64,000 bases of DNA from Salinicola rhizosphaerae (GCF_014652715.1 NZ_BMZI01000008.1:209674-273673); one strand, 5' to 3'; numbered from the stretch's first letter, positions 25,668 through 33,045 are shown. The notes: a model not told the origin generated them from the sequence alone. Program-made: numbers and translations.

Positions 25668-26018
25668 CTACATCACATACCGTCTCGCCTGGCTCACCAC
25701 CACGCCCAGCAACACATCATCGCGGACAAATACAGCCTCCCGGCCATGCAACGGTATCAGGCGCAGCCGGCCACCGATGCGCCACACCCGGGCCACCAAA
25801 TGCCGGCCCTCCAGCTTCGCGATCGCCAGGTCATCATTGCTGACCATCCGGCTCTCGTCGGCAATGAGCACATCGCCTTCGATCAACGACCCTTCGAAAC
25901 CGGCTTCCTCGCCCAGCTCGACCGCGAAGCAGCTCGCCGGAAAGCGCGCGAGGTCGTAACCAAAAAGCGCCGGATGTCCCAGCCCCATCATCAGTGGTCC
26001 CAAGTACTGCACCTGCAT
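25668..26018 (-). CDS. UmuD/LexA-like S24 domain lacking the catalytic Ser-Lys dyad
   Basis: The 116-residue product is a single S24-type domain without a DNA-binding part. Residues 37-76 align without gaps to the UmuD stretch from GDSM through TVKK (UmuD recalled from memory). The family motif IxxGDxLIxD is kept (IEGDVLIADES, 46-56). The catalytic Ser position is Ala39 (EEAGF in place of GDSMI) and the catalytic Lys position is Ala76 (LVAR in place of TVKK). It should fold and dimerise like UmuD' but cannot cleave itself. A LexA box lies about 50 bp upstream of the start, so it should be SOS-induced. No UmuC polymerase gene is adjacent. Candidate roles are a UmuD'-like polymerase partner or an antirepressor. 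Confidence 0.75.
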   Translation of the reverse strand: MQVQYLGPLMMGLGHPALFGYDLARFPASCFAVELGEEAGFEGSLIEGDVLIADESRMVSNDDLAIAKLEGRHLVARVWRIGGRLRLIPLHGREAVFVRDDVLLGVVVSQARRYVM

Positions 26019-26066
26019 TGCTCGCTCACACCCTTTCTCATGGTTCTTCTGTGAAACACAATATCA

Positions 26067-26082
26067 CTGTATATCCAAACAG
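26067..26082. promoter_or_regulatory. LexA (SOS) box
   Basis: CTGTATATCCAAACAG matches the CTG-N10-CAG LexA consensus with an AT-rich centre. It is 49 bp upstream of the minus-strand UmuD-like gene and overlaps a plausible promoter. The plus-strand PAAR gene starts 163 bp to the right, so control in that direction is less likely. Confidence 0.8.
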
Positions 26083-26245
26083 TTAAAAGAGAAATCCAAG
26101 CGGGTGCGGATGGCAATGAGAGAGCCGATGTCGGATGCTCGCGTAGGAAATCGACCATTGCCCCAGCCTGCGGCATGCCGCGCTTTGAGGCTGGCTCCTG
26201 GCTTGTAATAGACTCGCCGATAGCGATTCAAATAAGGGGAGCCTA

Positions 26246-27712
26246 ATGTTCAAGCCCGGCGACGGTATGATCCGTCTGGGGGACGCCACCAGCCACGGCG
26301 GCAAGGTAATCACCGGTCAGCAGAACTACGTGGTCCACGGCAAGCCGGTAGCAGTCGTCGGTGACAAGGTAACCTGCCCCAAGGATGGCCATGGCAGCAT
26401 CTGCACCATCGTCGAAGGCCACCCCACACTGCGGATCAACGGCAAGCAGGTTGCCTTCCATGGCTGCCACACCTCCTGCGGCGCCGCGCTCGTCTCCTCG
26501 ATGAGTGGAACCCACATGATCGGCACCGAGGAGGCGAAGAGCCCTCCGGTTCCCCAGCCCGCGTTCTCGCCGGCCGCGGCGGCAGCCGGCAAGGTCATGA
26601 GCAACGAGACTGCCGAGAAAGAGAGCCAATCGAAGATCGCTCCGGGGTTCCACGTCGTCCGCGAGGCTGGCTATCGCGACCAGATCAAGCAGGATCTACT
26701 CCCCTCGCCCTCTGCCGAAGTCGACGCCATGTTCGAGCGGCTCAATACCCACCTGCCGGACTACGTATTACCCGGCTCGCTGATTGTCCTCAGCGACCCC
26801 GAGAACCAGATGTGCATGGCCGAGGAGCAAACGCTGCAGGATCAGGCCCGGCTCGCTCAGCAGACCGTCCAGCAGCTCAAGCCCGCGCAGGCCCAGGTGA
26901 TGATCGACAACTGGGGCGCGATGATGGAGATCGCGAACGAGAAGGCCGCGCCCGCTGATGCAGAACGACAGGCCAGCATCAGCGAACAAGCCGCTGACGC
27001 AATGGGTACCGCATCCACCGTCGGAGGTGTAATCACCGCGGCACTTGATCCTCTTAAATCGGCATCCGCCGATGCGCTGGATGATTTGGCGTCTCTATGG
27101 GAGAAAGGGGCGAAGAACGTGGATCAGGCTCTGACCCGAATCATTGCTCCCGCCCAAAAATTCATGGACCAGCCTTTCGATCTCGCCGAAGAAGCTCGGG
27201 ATCTCAAGGCCAAAATTGGCGTGAAGGGAGACAAGATCCTGCACAGCGTCACCCAGGCACTTGAGGGCTTCAGAAAAAACGGGATACCAACAGTTGGGGA
27301 AGGCATTCGCGAAGCCGGGAAATGGGCTGGCACGCTTGATATGACCAATTATGTGCTGATCGCGCTCGACTACGCATCGACGGACCTCACTATCCAGAAC
27401 GCTTGCAACGACGTTGCATCCAACAAGTCATGTCGGCAGGTACAGTTTGAGGAATATGGTGCCTTCGCTGGACGAACCGGCTTCGCGGCTGCTGGGGCTC
27501 AGGCAGGTTCAAGGCTTGCTGCAAACAGTGTTTGTCTTGCAGTAGGCTTACATCCCGTGGGCAGGCTTACCTGCACGATTGCCACGATCGGTGCAGGTGG
27601 CGCCGGTGCCTATATAGGGGGTGCGGAAGTGGGCGGCCCCGCAGGCCGCTATGTTGGTGCCAGTATCTATGAAGTCATCTATGGCGATGGTGATTCCAAG
27701 GGAACCAAGTGA
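26246..27712 (+). CDS. PAAR-domain protein, putative T6SS effector with glycine-zipper C-terminus
   Basis: The N-terminal 92 residues form a PAAR domain (RLGDATSHGGKVITG, VVGDKVTCPKDGHGS, FHGCHTSCGAALVS), the conical tip that caps VgrG spikes of type VI secretion systems. A helical, Gln- and Ala-rich middle follows (about 130-330). The C-terminus (about 425-475) is glycine-rich and hydrophobic (GAGGAGAYIGGAEVGG), like glycine-zipper pore-forming toxins. Two small membrane proteins follow at once, the first overlapping by 4 bp (GTGA), and look like immunity proteins. The toxin action is inferred. It might also cap the phage spike, though gpV already has its own tip. No T6SS genes are in the window. 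Confidence 0.8.
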   Translation: MFKPGDGMIRLGDATSHGGKVITGQQNYVVHGKPVAVVGDKVTCPKDGHGSICTIVEGHPTLRINGKQVAFHGCHTSCGAALVSSMSGTHMIGTEEAKSPPVPQPAFSPAAAAAGKVMSNETAEKESQSKIAPGFHVVREAGYRDQIKQDLLPSPSAEVDAMFERLNTHLPDYVLPGSLIVLSDPENQMCMAEEQTLQDQARLAQQTVQQLKPAQAQVMIDNWGAMMEIANEKAAPADAERQASISEQAADAMGTASTVGGVITAALDPLKSASADALDDLASLWEKGAKNVDQALTRIIAPAQKFMDQPFDLAEEARDLKAKIGVKGDKILHSVTQALEGFRKNGIPTVGEGIREAGKWAGTLDMTNYVLIALDYASTDLTIQNACNDVASNKSCRQVQFEEYGAFAGRTGFAAAGAQAGSRLAANSVCLAVGLHPVGRLTCTIATIGAGGAGAYIGGAEVGGPAGRYVGASIYEVIYGDGDSKGTK

Positions 27713-28095
27713 CCGACTTTAATCTGTGGGAAATTCTCGTGATCTGCGGTGCAATTTGCGGCGTCATGACATTTCTATTGGCCGTAGCAGGGCTGCTGCT
27801 GGCGCCCATTATCATCGACAGAGCCGACAATGCGCTGTCAGTGCTCTTGCCGAAAAGCGAATCACTCTTCAAGGGATGGCCTGTGTCGATTGGGAGACTG
27901 GCCACATATGGACGCTTGCTGCTCCTCAGGCAGTGGTATCAGAAGCGTGTGTTCGAAGGCCGACCAGATAGGGTTGCAGCAGTCGAGTCGGCACCAGCAT
28001 GGATAAAAGGCGTCACCAAGTGGATCTACGCCCCCTTGATGCCGCTGTGCGCGTTGACGCTGGTGTTTGTGGGCTTAATGAAACTGACAGAGTGA
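27709..28095 (+). CDS. Two-helix membrane protein, putative immunity protein 1
   Basis: 128 residues starting from GTG at 27709, which overlaps the PAAR gene stop. It has a long N-terminal hydrophobic region (about 8-37) and a C-terminal hydrophobic helix (about 103-124), with a basic cytoplasmic-type middle. It shares with the next gene the pattern WEI...LLAVAGLLLAPIIIDRAD, LFKGWPVS and GRPDR, so the two are paralogues. Position behind a pore-type effector and membrane topology suggest immunity; no family was recognised by name. Confidence 0.65.
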   Translation: MTDFNLWEILVICGAICGVMTFLLAVAGLLLAPIIIDRADNALSVLLPKSESLFKGWPVSIGRLATYGRLLLLRQWYQKRVFEGRPDRVAAVESAPAWIKGVTKWIYAPLMPLCALTLVFVGLMKLTE

Positions 28096-28102
28096 AGGCG
28101 AA

Positions 28103-28504
28103 ATGAACGTCGCTCACTCGTCGTGGGAAATCATTTTTGCATTCGGTTGCGCGTTCTTCGGAGGGCTGGCTTTCCTGCTGGGCCTGATCAGTATCATTCT
28201 CGCCCCCCTTCTGATCAATAAAGCCGACGACCACTTCTCCTGCTTCACACAGAAAGACGAGATCCTCTTCAAGGGCTACCCAGTATCGTTCGCGCGTATG
28301 GGCCGCTACGGCCTGATGCTGATGTCGAGGGCCTTTCCCCGCGCAGCAGCTCGAAACTTCAATAATCGCCCCGATCGACGCCAGGCGATTGCGCAATCTC
28401 CCCGGTGGCTGCGCTTGGTGCTGATGTGGATCTATGGGGGGTTCGGTGTTGTCGCGATTTTTGCAGTGCTATTCGGCTTTGCGATGAGTATCACCGGGAA
28501 GTGA
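28103..28504 (+). CDS. Two-helix membrane protein, putative immunity protein 2 (paralogue)
   Basis: 133 residues, clearly related to the preceding product: SWEIIF, FLLGLISIILAPLLINKAD, EILFKGYPVSFARMGRYG and NRPDRRQAI occur in the same order. Two hydrophobic segments (about 12-38 and 108-130). It starts 8 bp after its neighbour, behind GAAGGCG. The duplicate may broaden protection against variant effectors or be an orphan immunity gene. Hairpins follow at 28517-28575. Confidence 0.65.
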   Translation: MNVAHSSWEIIFAFGCAFFGGLAFLLGLISIILAPLLINKADDHFSCFTQKDEILFKGYPVSFARMGRYGLMLMSRAFPRAAARNFNNRPDRRQAIAQSPRWLRLVLMWIYGGFGVVAIFAVLFGFAMSITGK

Positions 28505-28516
28505 TCAACTATAGAC

Positions 28517-28575
28517 GCAGTGGTCTAAAGTGTGGACCACTGCATCGCACGGCGCCACGTTTATGGCGTGGCGCC
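28517..28575 (+). terminator. Two hairpins after the effector-immunity genes
   Basis: GCAGTGGTC (28517-28525) pairs with GACCACTGC (28535-28543), and GGCGCCACG (28551-28559) pairs with CGTGGCGCC (28567-28575). Both are perfect 9-bp stems in the 160-bp gap between the immunity genes and the convergent OLD gene. No T tracts follow, so they may act as a barrier or weak terminator. Confidence 0.4.
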
Positions 28576-28663
28576 GGCGGATCATCGATGCGAAGCTCGC
28601 CGATGCGGTGAGCGAATCAGGGGTAGGTGCTGTATAGGGAGAAGCGGCTACACATAAATAGAA

Positions 28664-30442
28664 CTATTTCTCGTCTATCCAAGATATGAAACGACATATT
28701 CCACCTGGATCAGGACAGGTCGCTTCTACCCCGTGCGTCCTTAATTTTTCCATATAGCGAATCAGGCCCAGTTCGTCTTTACTATCGTTTCCAATATGGT
28801 GTTCAATCGAGCCTAGTGGCCAAACCCAGATATTATATTCCAAAAGCTTGTCATGAATGCGCTCAATGTGCTCTGACGCACCGTCAGTTGTAGCAAGAAT
28901 GTGATAAGCTTCCTCCGCCGTGCAGGGCGCTTTTTTGCTTTTGGGATGTCCTTTATCATCCAGCAGTATCGAGCCACGCGTTTCCAAATCTTTTAAAATG
29001 GCAAGAAGCGCTTTGTAGCTAACGTCCTCCGAGCTTAGAAACTCGCTTGCACTTGCCAGCTTAAAAGCGAAGTCTAAATCGGCCACAAATTTGGATGGGA
29101 TATCCATGGCACTTAAGACTCTATGCGCTTTTGGAATAAGATCCTTCCCCGCTAGACCAGTAATACCTATGTGATTAACACCAAGCACTTTCCCGTTAAA
29201 AAACCGGTATAACAAAGGGATAAGGCGCTGCTCAGTTTTCCCCTCTACTACTAAGACTTTTTCAGAGAAAAAAATCTGAGTAGCTTGGCTCAATGAATAA
29301 ATCACTTCTTGCAGATGTTCGGGCTTATTAACAACCTCATGCACCGCCTCAGTTAGAGGCTTGCGAACGTAAGTACCAAGATCTGCAGACTTCCTAACTA
29401 ATACAACTGATGGAGCGATTGACTTGTCAATCAGTTGACCGGAGTGCGTCGAATAGACAACTTGGTAACCTGACTCCGCCAGTATCTTAAATGCTTCGAA
29501 CAAAACATCTATAGCAAATGGATGAAGATAAAGCTCGGGCTCATCTATCAAAAGCAATCTCGGTGCCGGATTGTCTTCGTTTTGAGAGGATGCACGAATA
29601 TCAGCTAGCAGCTTAATCAAAGCCATTTGAACGGACCTTTGTGACCCGTGTCCATAATACTGAATTGGCCGACCTATCTCGGCGTCATCCTCATAAATCT
29701 TGATAGTGCCAGACCCGAAAAGTTCTTCCATATCTGGGACTGGTATATCCAACTTGACACTTACTCTTGGAAAAAAGCTAGCAACGCTCGCATTCATCCT
29801 TTCATCAATTTCATTTAAAGCTGCAAAGCGGTCCACTCCCTCTGCAGATAGCTGTCCCCGCACCACTCCCAAAGAGCTATCAACTTCCTGCTGATGCCGA
29901 TCTATTATTGAGCCTGACACCTCCTTGAGCAACTTACCAATGGTAGAAGAGGTCTTGGCTTTAGACGCATCCGCTGCAGCGTCATCCATTGCATTTATAC
30001 GAATAACGTCTGGAAACAGCCTCTTGATAGCGGCATCAATGCCACTAGGATTTTCGTCCCAAATCTCTTCTTCTGGATTATACAAGGCAAGCTTATTGGC
30101 TGTAGCCTTAGTACCGGGTTCCTCTTGACTCCTTTTTATCAAGAGCTTTTCTTGGTTAATATACTTTTCAACCCTTCTACGATGTGTATCTCCCAGCCTT
30201 GCAAGCGACTGATTTGAAATATTCTTTATCTCAGCAAAAACCACTACGGCAGAATCTTTTTTATTGAAGTCCTGTTCACTTAAAGAGCCGTTAGAAACTA
30301 ACCACTCGATCGCATTTAGGATATTAGATTTACCAGCATTGTTGTACCCAACCAGCGACGAAAGCGGGCCTAGTGCAACACGGCACTCTTGAGAAAAAGA
30401 TCTATAGTTATCAATCGACACGCTAGAAATGAAGGATGTCAT
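28664..30442 (-). CDS. old: OLD family ATPase-TOPRIM nuclease
   Basis: 592 residues. The N-terminal ABC-type ATPase has Walker A GYNNAGKS (32-39), a signature-like YGHGSQRS (263-270), Walker B LLLIDEPELYLHP (296-308) and the H-loop STHS (331-334). A TOPRIM nuclease domain follows, with VVEGKTEQR (398-406) and the acidic ADLDFAF. This is the class 1 OLD layout. P2 Old (overcoming lysogenisation defect) blocks lambda growth and kills recB hosts; many relatives act in defence. Here the gene lies between the PAAR module and the repressor, not at the right end as in P2. Its base composition is strikingly AT-rich, which points to separate acquisition. Confidence 0.92.
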   Translation of the reverse strand: MTSFISSVSIDNYRSFSQECRVALGPLSSLVGYNNAGKSNILNAIEWLVSNGSLSEQDFNKKDSAVVVFAEIKNISNQSLARLGDTHRRRVEKYINQEKLLIKRSQEEPGTKATANKLALYNPEEEIWDENPSGIDAAIKRLFPDVIRINAMDDAAADASKAKTSSTIGKLLKEVSGSIIDRHQQEVDSSLGVVRGQLSAEGVDRFAALNEIDERMNASVASFFPRVSVKLDIPVPDMEELFGSGTIKIYEDDAEIGRPIQYYGHGSQRSVQMALIKLLADIRASSQNEDNPAPRLLLIDEPELYLHPFAIDVLFEAFKILAESGYQVVYSTHSGQLIDKSIAPSVVLVRKSADLGTYVRKPLTEAVHEVVNKPEHLQEVIYSLSQATQIFFSEKVLVVEGKTEQRLIPLLYRFFNGKVLGVNHIGITGLAGKDLIPKAHRVLSAMDIPSKFVADLDFAFKLASASEFLSSEDVSYKALLAILKDLETRGSILLDDKGHPKSKKAPCTAEEAYHILATTDGASEHIERIHDKLLEYNIWVWPLGSIEHHIGNDSKDELGLIRYMEKLRTHGVEATCPDPGGICRFISWIDEK

Positions 30443-30543
30443 ACTGCCCCCTCGTACCCGGGTCTTCGCCCGATAATCAGTTTATGGATTGTCGATTCGT
30501 TGTAGACCCATAAATCTGTTTTTGTAGAAATGTAAATCTCCGC

Positions 30544-31197
30544 TCAAAAAACCCTACCCACCTTCCGCCACGCCTGCCCAATGATCTCCACGTCCTCGGG
30601 CTGCACCAGCTCCCGCTCATAGGCCGGATTGTCACTGATCAGTATCCACGCCCCGCCGGCGACGCGCTGCACGCGCTTTAGTCGTAATTCATCGCCCATA
30701 CGGAGTAGGAAAACGCCGTCTGGCGTTCGGCGCGCGCGGTTCACCAGCACCTGCTCGTGGTCGCGGATCGTGTCGCCCATGGAATCCCCACGCGCGGTCA
30801 CCCCGACCACCTGGGCCGGATCCACGGCATCCGCCTGGAACAACTCGACCGGCAGGTAGAACGTCGACTCGATCATCTCCGCGTCAAACAGGCGACCCGC
30901 CCCCGCTGCGGCCTCTATGTCGTACATCGGCACGGGTAACGTCCCTTGAAGAGAACCGTTCGGTATACCGAACTCTCCGGAATCCCCAGTCTTACCGGTA
31001 ACTTCTCCGGTCAAAACATACTGAATATCGACGCCGTGTTCGGCTGCGGCGATCAGGTAATCAGACTTCGGAAGCCTTTGATTACTTTCGTAAAGCATCT
31101 GCGTTTTCTTGGTGACACCGACCAGCTCACCAAAGCTGGTCTGACTATGCCCCAATCGGTCTCTTTGCTCGCGCAAGCGATCGCCCGGCGTCCCCAT
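30544..31197 (-). CDS. CI-type phage repressor with S24 autoprotease domain
   Basis: Represses the early lytic promoter. I chose ATG 31197 (MGTPGDRLREQRDRLGHSQ), preceded by AAGAGGTGA, giving 217 residues; a GTG at 31209 is less likely. The N-terminal HTH covers residues 5-60. The S24 part has a probable Ala-Gly cleavage region (YDIEAAAGAG, 92-101), catalytic Ser139 in RGDSM and Lys174 in LRLKR. It should therefore undergo RecA-dependent self-cleavage, so the phage should be SOS-inducible, unlike P2 itself, whose repressor C is short. Operator-like repeats lie in the divergent promoter and inside this gene. Confidence 0.92.
   Translation of the reverse strand: MGTPGDRLREQRDRLGHSQTSFGELVGVTKKTQMLYESNQRLPKSDYLIAAAEHGVDIQYVLTGEVTGKTGDSGEFGIPNGSLQGTLPVPMYDIEAAAGAGRLFDAEMIESTFYLPVELFQADAVDPAQVVGVTARGDSMGDTIRDHEQVLVNRARRTPDGVFLLRMGDELRLKRVQRVAGGAWILISDNPAYERELVQPEDVEIIGQAWRKVGRVF
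30955..30972. promoter_or_regulatory. Operator-like palindrome inside the repressor gene
   Basis: ACCGTTCGGT (30955-30964) overlaps the perfect palindrome TTCGGTATACCGAA (30959-30972). The 10-mer recurs in the divergent promoter at 31224-31233, so this is a candidate distal repressor operator. Confidence 0.45.
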
Positions 31198-31241
31198 TCG
31201 GTATATCACCTCTTGACATGGATACCGTTCGGTTCCATTCT
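31197..31241 (+). promoter_or_regulatory. Early lytic promoter with operator-like repeats
   Basis: TTGACA (31213-31218) is a perfect -35 and CATTCT at 31236-31241 a weak -10 with 17-bp spacing, directing rightward transcription to the gene at 31288. TTCGGTAT (31197-31204) and ACCGTTCGGT (31224-31233) flank the -35 and resemble the palindrome inside the repressor gene. This fits repressor operators. Confidence 0.55.
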
Positions 31242-31287
31242 GATTGCACTTAGCGACTTAGCGTGACACTAACCCGGAGCTTACCCC

Positions 31288-31482
31288 ATGGACCCCAAGC
31301 CGTCGAAACCTACCCGCAGTCCGCGCGGCGTCGAGAAACCGGTCGCCATGCGATTGATGCCCGCCGAGCGAGGCGAGCTGGAGCGAATCGCCGGTGAGGA
31401 AGTCCGTTCCGCTGCCGCGATGGCTCGCATCATTTTCCTGCGCGGGCTTGCCCACTATCGGCAAGACAGCGCCTCCGCCTGA
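31288..31482 (+). CDS. Small ribbon-helix-helix-type DNA-binding protein
   Basis: 64 residues, first gene of the early lytic operon. After a Pro-rich basic start it has a beta-strand-like VAMRLMP, a helix ERGELERIAGEE and a second helix AAAMARIIFLRGLAHY, the Arc/MetJ ribbon-helix-helix pattern. The position directly opposite the repressor is that of cox in P2, so it may act as an early repressor or excision control protein; that is positional inference. CCGGAG precedes the start. Confidence 0.65.
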   Translation: MDPKPSKPTRSPRGVEKPVAMRLMPAERGELERIAGEEVRSAAAMARIIFLRGLAHYRQDSASA

Positions 31483-31503
31483 TCTGCAAAAGGAATCGCT
31501 GCC

Positions 31504-31707
31504 ATGTACCAGGACCCGAAACGCATTCGTCAGCGCTGCACCGTTTACCTCGATCAGTACGAGGCCGACATCATCACCGCCATGGCCAACTACCTCGGCG
31601 TTTCCAAGGCCGAAGTGATGCGCCAGATGCTGATGAAGGAAGCCCAGGAAACCCTCGGCATCGATCGCGGCAACGGCACTCACAGTGTCACCGCTCAGGC
31701 GTCCTGA
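31504..31707 (+). CDS. Small ribbon-helix-helix-type DNA-binding protein
   Basis: 67 residues with RCTVYLDQ (strand), EADIITAMANYLG (helix 1) and SKAEVMRQMLMKEAQETL (helix 2), a CopG/Arc-like ribbon-helix-helix. AAAGGAA precedes the start. It follows the previous gene by 21 bp in the early operon. The target is unknown. Confidence 0.65.
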   Translation: MYQDPKRIRQRCTVYLDQYEADIITAMANYLGVSKAEVMRQMLMKEAQETLGIDRGNGTHSVTAQAS

Positions 31708-31756
31708 GACCAGCGCCGCAACCAGCACCACATCCACCGTGCAAAACGAGGTGCCC

Positions 31757-31945
31757 ATGCCCGAACAGACCATCGATATCGATGAACCACTGGAGCAGAC
31801 GCTCGAGGAAGTTCGCCAGCAACAGGGTCTGTCGAGCAGAGAGCAGGCTGCGGAGTTTCTGCTGCGCTGCCGTCTGCGCAAGGGAACCCAGTCACTCACG
31901 GGCCGGGGAAGAGCCATTTACGCCGTCGAGGGAGAAACGCGTTGA
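31757..31945 (+). CDS. Small ribbon-helix-helix-like protein
   Basis: 62 residues from ATG 31757 (behind CGAGGTG), starting MPEQTIDIDEPLEQTLEEVR. The order strand (TIDID), helix (EQTLEEVRQQQG), helix (SREQAAEFLLRCRLRKG) fits a third ribbon-helix-helix protein in a row. The stop overlaps the TTG start of the Ogr gene. Confidence 0.55.
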   Translation: MPEQTIDIDEPLEQTLEEVRQQQGLSSREQAAEFLLRCRLRKGTQSLTGRGRAIYAVEGETR

Positions 31946-32205
31946 CCGATCAGGCGCGACCACGCAACACCTGCCCGCACTGCGGCAGCGTCGCTCGCAT
32001 CCGCTACTCGGCGCAGATCACGCCCGTCTTTCGCGAGGGCGCTATCGAGTGCCAGAACCTCGAATGCGGCTGGCGCGGCAAGTTCCGCTACGTCTTCACC
32101 GACACGCTGACCCCGAGCCTGATACCCAACCCCGAAGTCGATCTTCCCATCACGCCGCACGCGCGTAGATCGCTGCTGGCCCAACTGCTACCCGAAGCCA
32201 ACTAA
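31942..32205 (+). CDS. ogr: Ogr/Delta-type zinc-finger late transcription activator
   Basis: Activates the phage late promoters through RNA polymerase after binding the palindromes near 5166, 11103 and 17174. The 87-residue product has CPHCGSVARIRYS and, after about 22 residues, CQNLECGW, the Cys4 zinc finger of P2 Ogr (72 residues), followed by the family segment FTDTLTPSLIPNPEVDLPI. The start is TTG, overlapping the preceding stop (TTGA), with GGAGAAAC as ribosome binding site. In P2, ogr lies after D; here it is in the early operon, so it will be made before replication protein A and controlled by the repressor. Confidence 0.93.
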   Translation: MTDQARPRNTCPHCGSVARIRYSAQITPVFREGAIECQNLECGWRGKFRYVFTDTLTPSLIPNPEVDLPITPHARRSLLAQLLPEAN

Positions 32206-32222
32206 CCGACCGGAGCAAGCCA

Positions 32223-32609
32223 ATGACACTGGCAACCCTACCCGCTGGCCGCATGGCCGGCCGGGCGCCTCAACTCGACCCGAAAAACGCCGCCACCGGC
32301 TATCTGCTGCGTTATTGCAAGGGGCTGGACCGGGCCAGCGCGCTCGAGCATTGCACGCTGTTCCTCATGAGCGAGAACGCGATGAGCGAGTCATCCGCCG
32401 AGCTCGCCGCCATTCACGCCAGCGCGGAGCTGGAATCGCTCAATCAGGTGGCATGGCTCGACCTCGATGTCAGCACTACCGATGTCGTCGTGCTGCGCAC
32501 AGCCGGCGGCGTGCCGATCCCGTTCACCGTTGGCGATCTACTCGCCGCTCGTGAGTTCGCCCGAGACCGGGGCGCGCTGCGCACCGTCAACCAGCGCCCG
32601 CTGCAGTAA
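32223..32609 (+). CDS. Hypothetical early phage protein
   Basis: 128 residues, no recognised domain. The middle is helical, with an acidic, Ser/Ala-rich stretch (SESSAELAAIHASAELES), and the end looks beta-rich (DVVVLRTAGGVPIPFTVGD). It lies between ogr and the next unknown gene with ordinary short spacing, with codon use like its neighbours. No function is proposed. Confidence 0.7.
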   Translation: MTLATLPAGRMAGRAPQLDPKNAATGYLLRYCKGLDRASALEHCTLFLMSENAMSESSAELAAIHASAELESLNQVAWLDLDVSTTDVVVLRTAGGVPIPFTVGDLLAAREFARDRGALRTVNQRPLQ

Positions 32610-32622
32610 TCCGGAGGTGATC

Positions 32623-33045
32623 ATGGCTGCCGCCCAACCCCTCGCCAAGACTCAACCGCACCTGTCGGTCGTCCAACCGGATGGCCGCGCGGGCTTCGGC
32701 GCCCTGCGCGCCGAGCTTCACGCCCGCACCGAAGACAGGGATCTCGCCGAGCTGTGGACCGAGCTGGCAACGCCGGAACGCAAGACCGTGCTGGCCAGCG
32801 CCCGCATGGAACCGCGCGATGCCACGCGAAGTGTCGAACACATGGCCAAGTGCGACCGCGATGCCATCCGCGCCGCGATCGGCCGCATGAGCCGCTACGC
32901 CCAGCAGCTCCAGAACCGCCTGGAAGAGAGCGGCCGCCCTCACCCGAGCCGGGAGCTCGCCGCCAACGCCCGCCGCGCGCTAAGCGATGGTGACACCCGC
33001 GCCGTTCTGCACTGGCTGGATCTGATCGAGCGGGGTGCGAAGTGA
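32623..33045 (+). CDS. Hypothetical early phage protein upstream of A
   Basis: 140 residues from ATG 32623, which has an excellent CCGGAGGTGA ribosome binding site. Largely helical and charged, with RTEDRDLAELWTELATPERK and NRLEESGRPHPSRELAANAR. Its stop overlaps the start of replication gene A by 4 bp, so it may work with A, as small genes before A do in P2-like phages. No family was recognised. Confidence 0.7.
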   Translation: MAAAQPLAKTQPHLSVVQPDGRAGFGALRAELHARTEDRDLAELWTELATPERKTVLASARMEPRDATRSVEHMAKCDRDAIRAAIGRMSRYAQQLQNRLEESGRPHPSRELAANARRALSDGDTRAVLHWLDLIERGAK

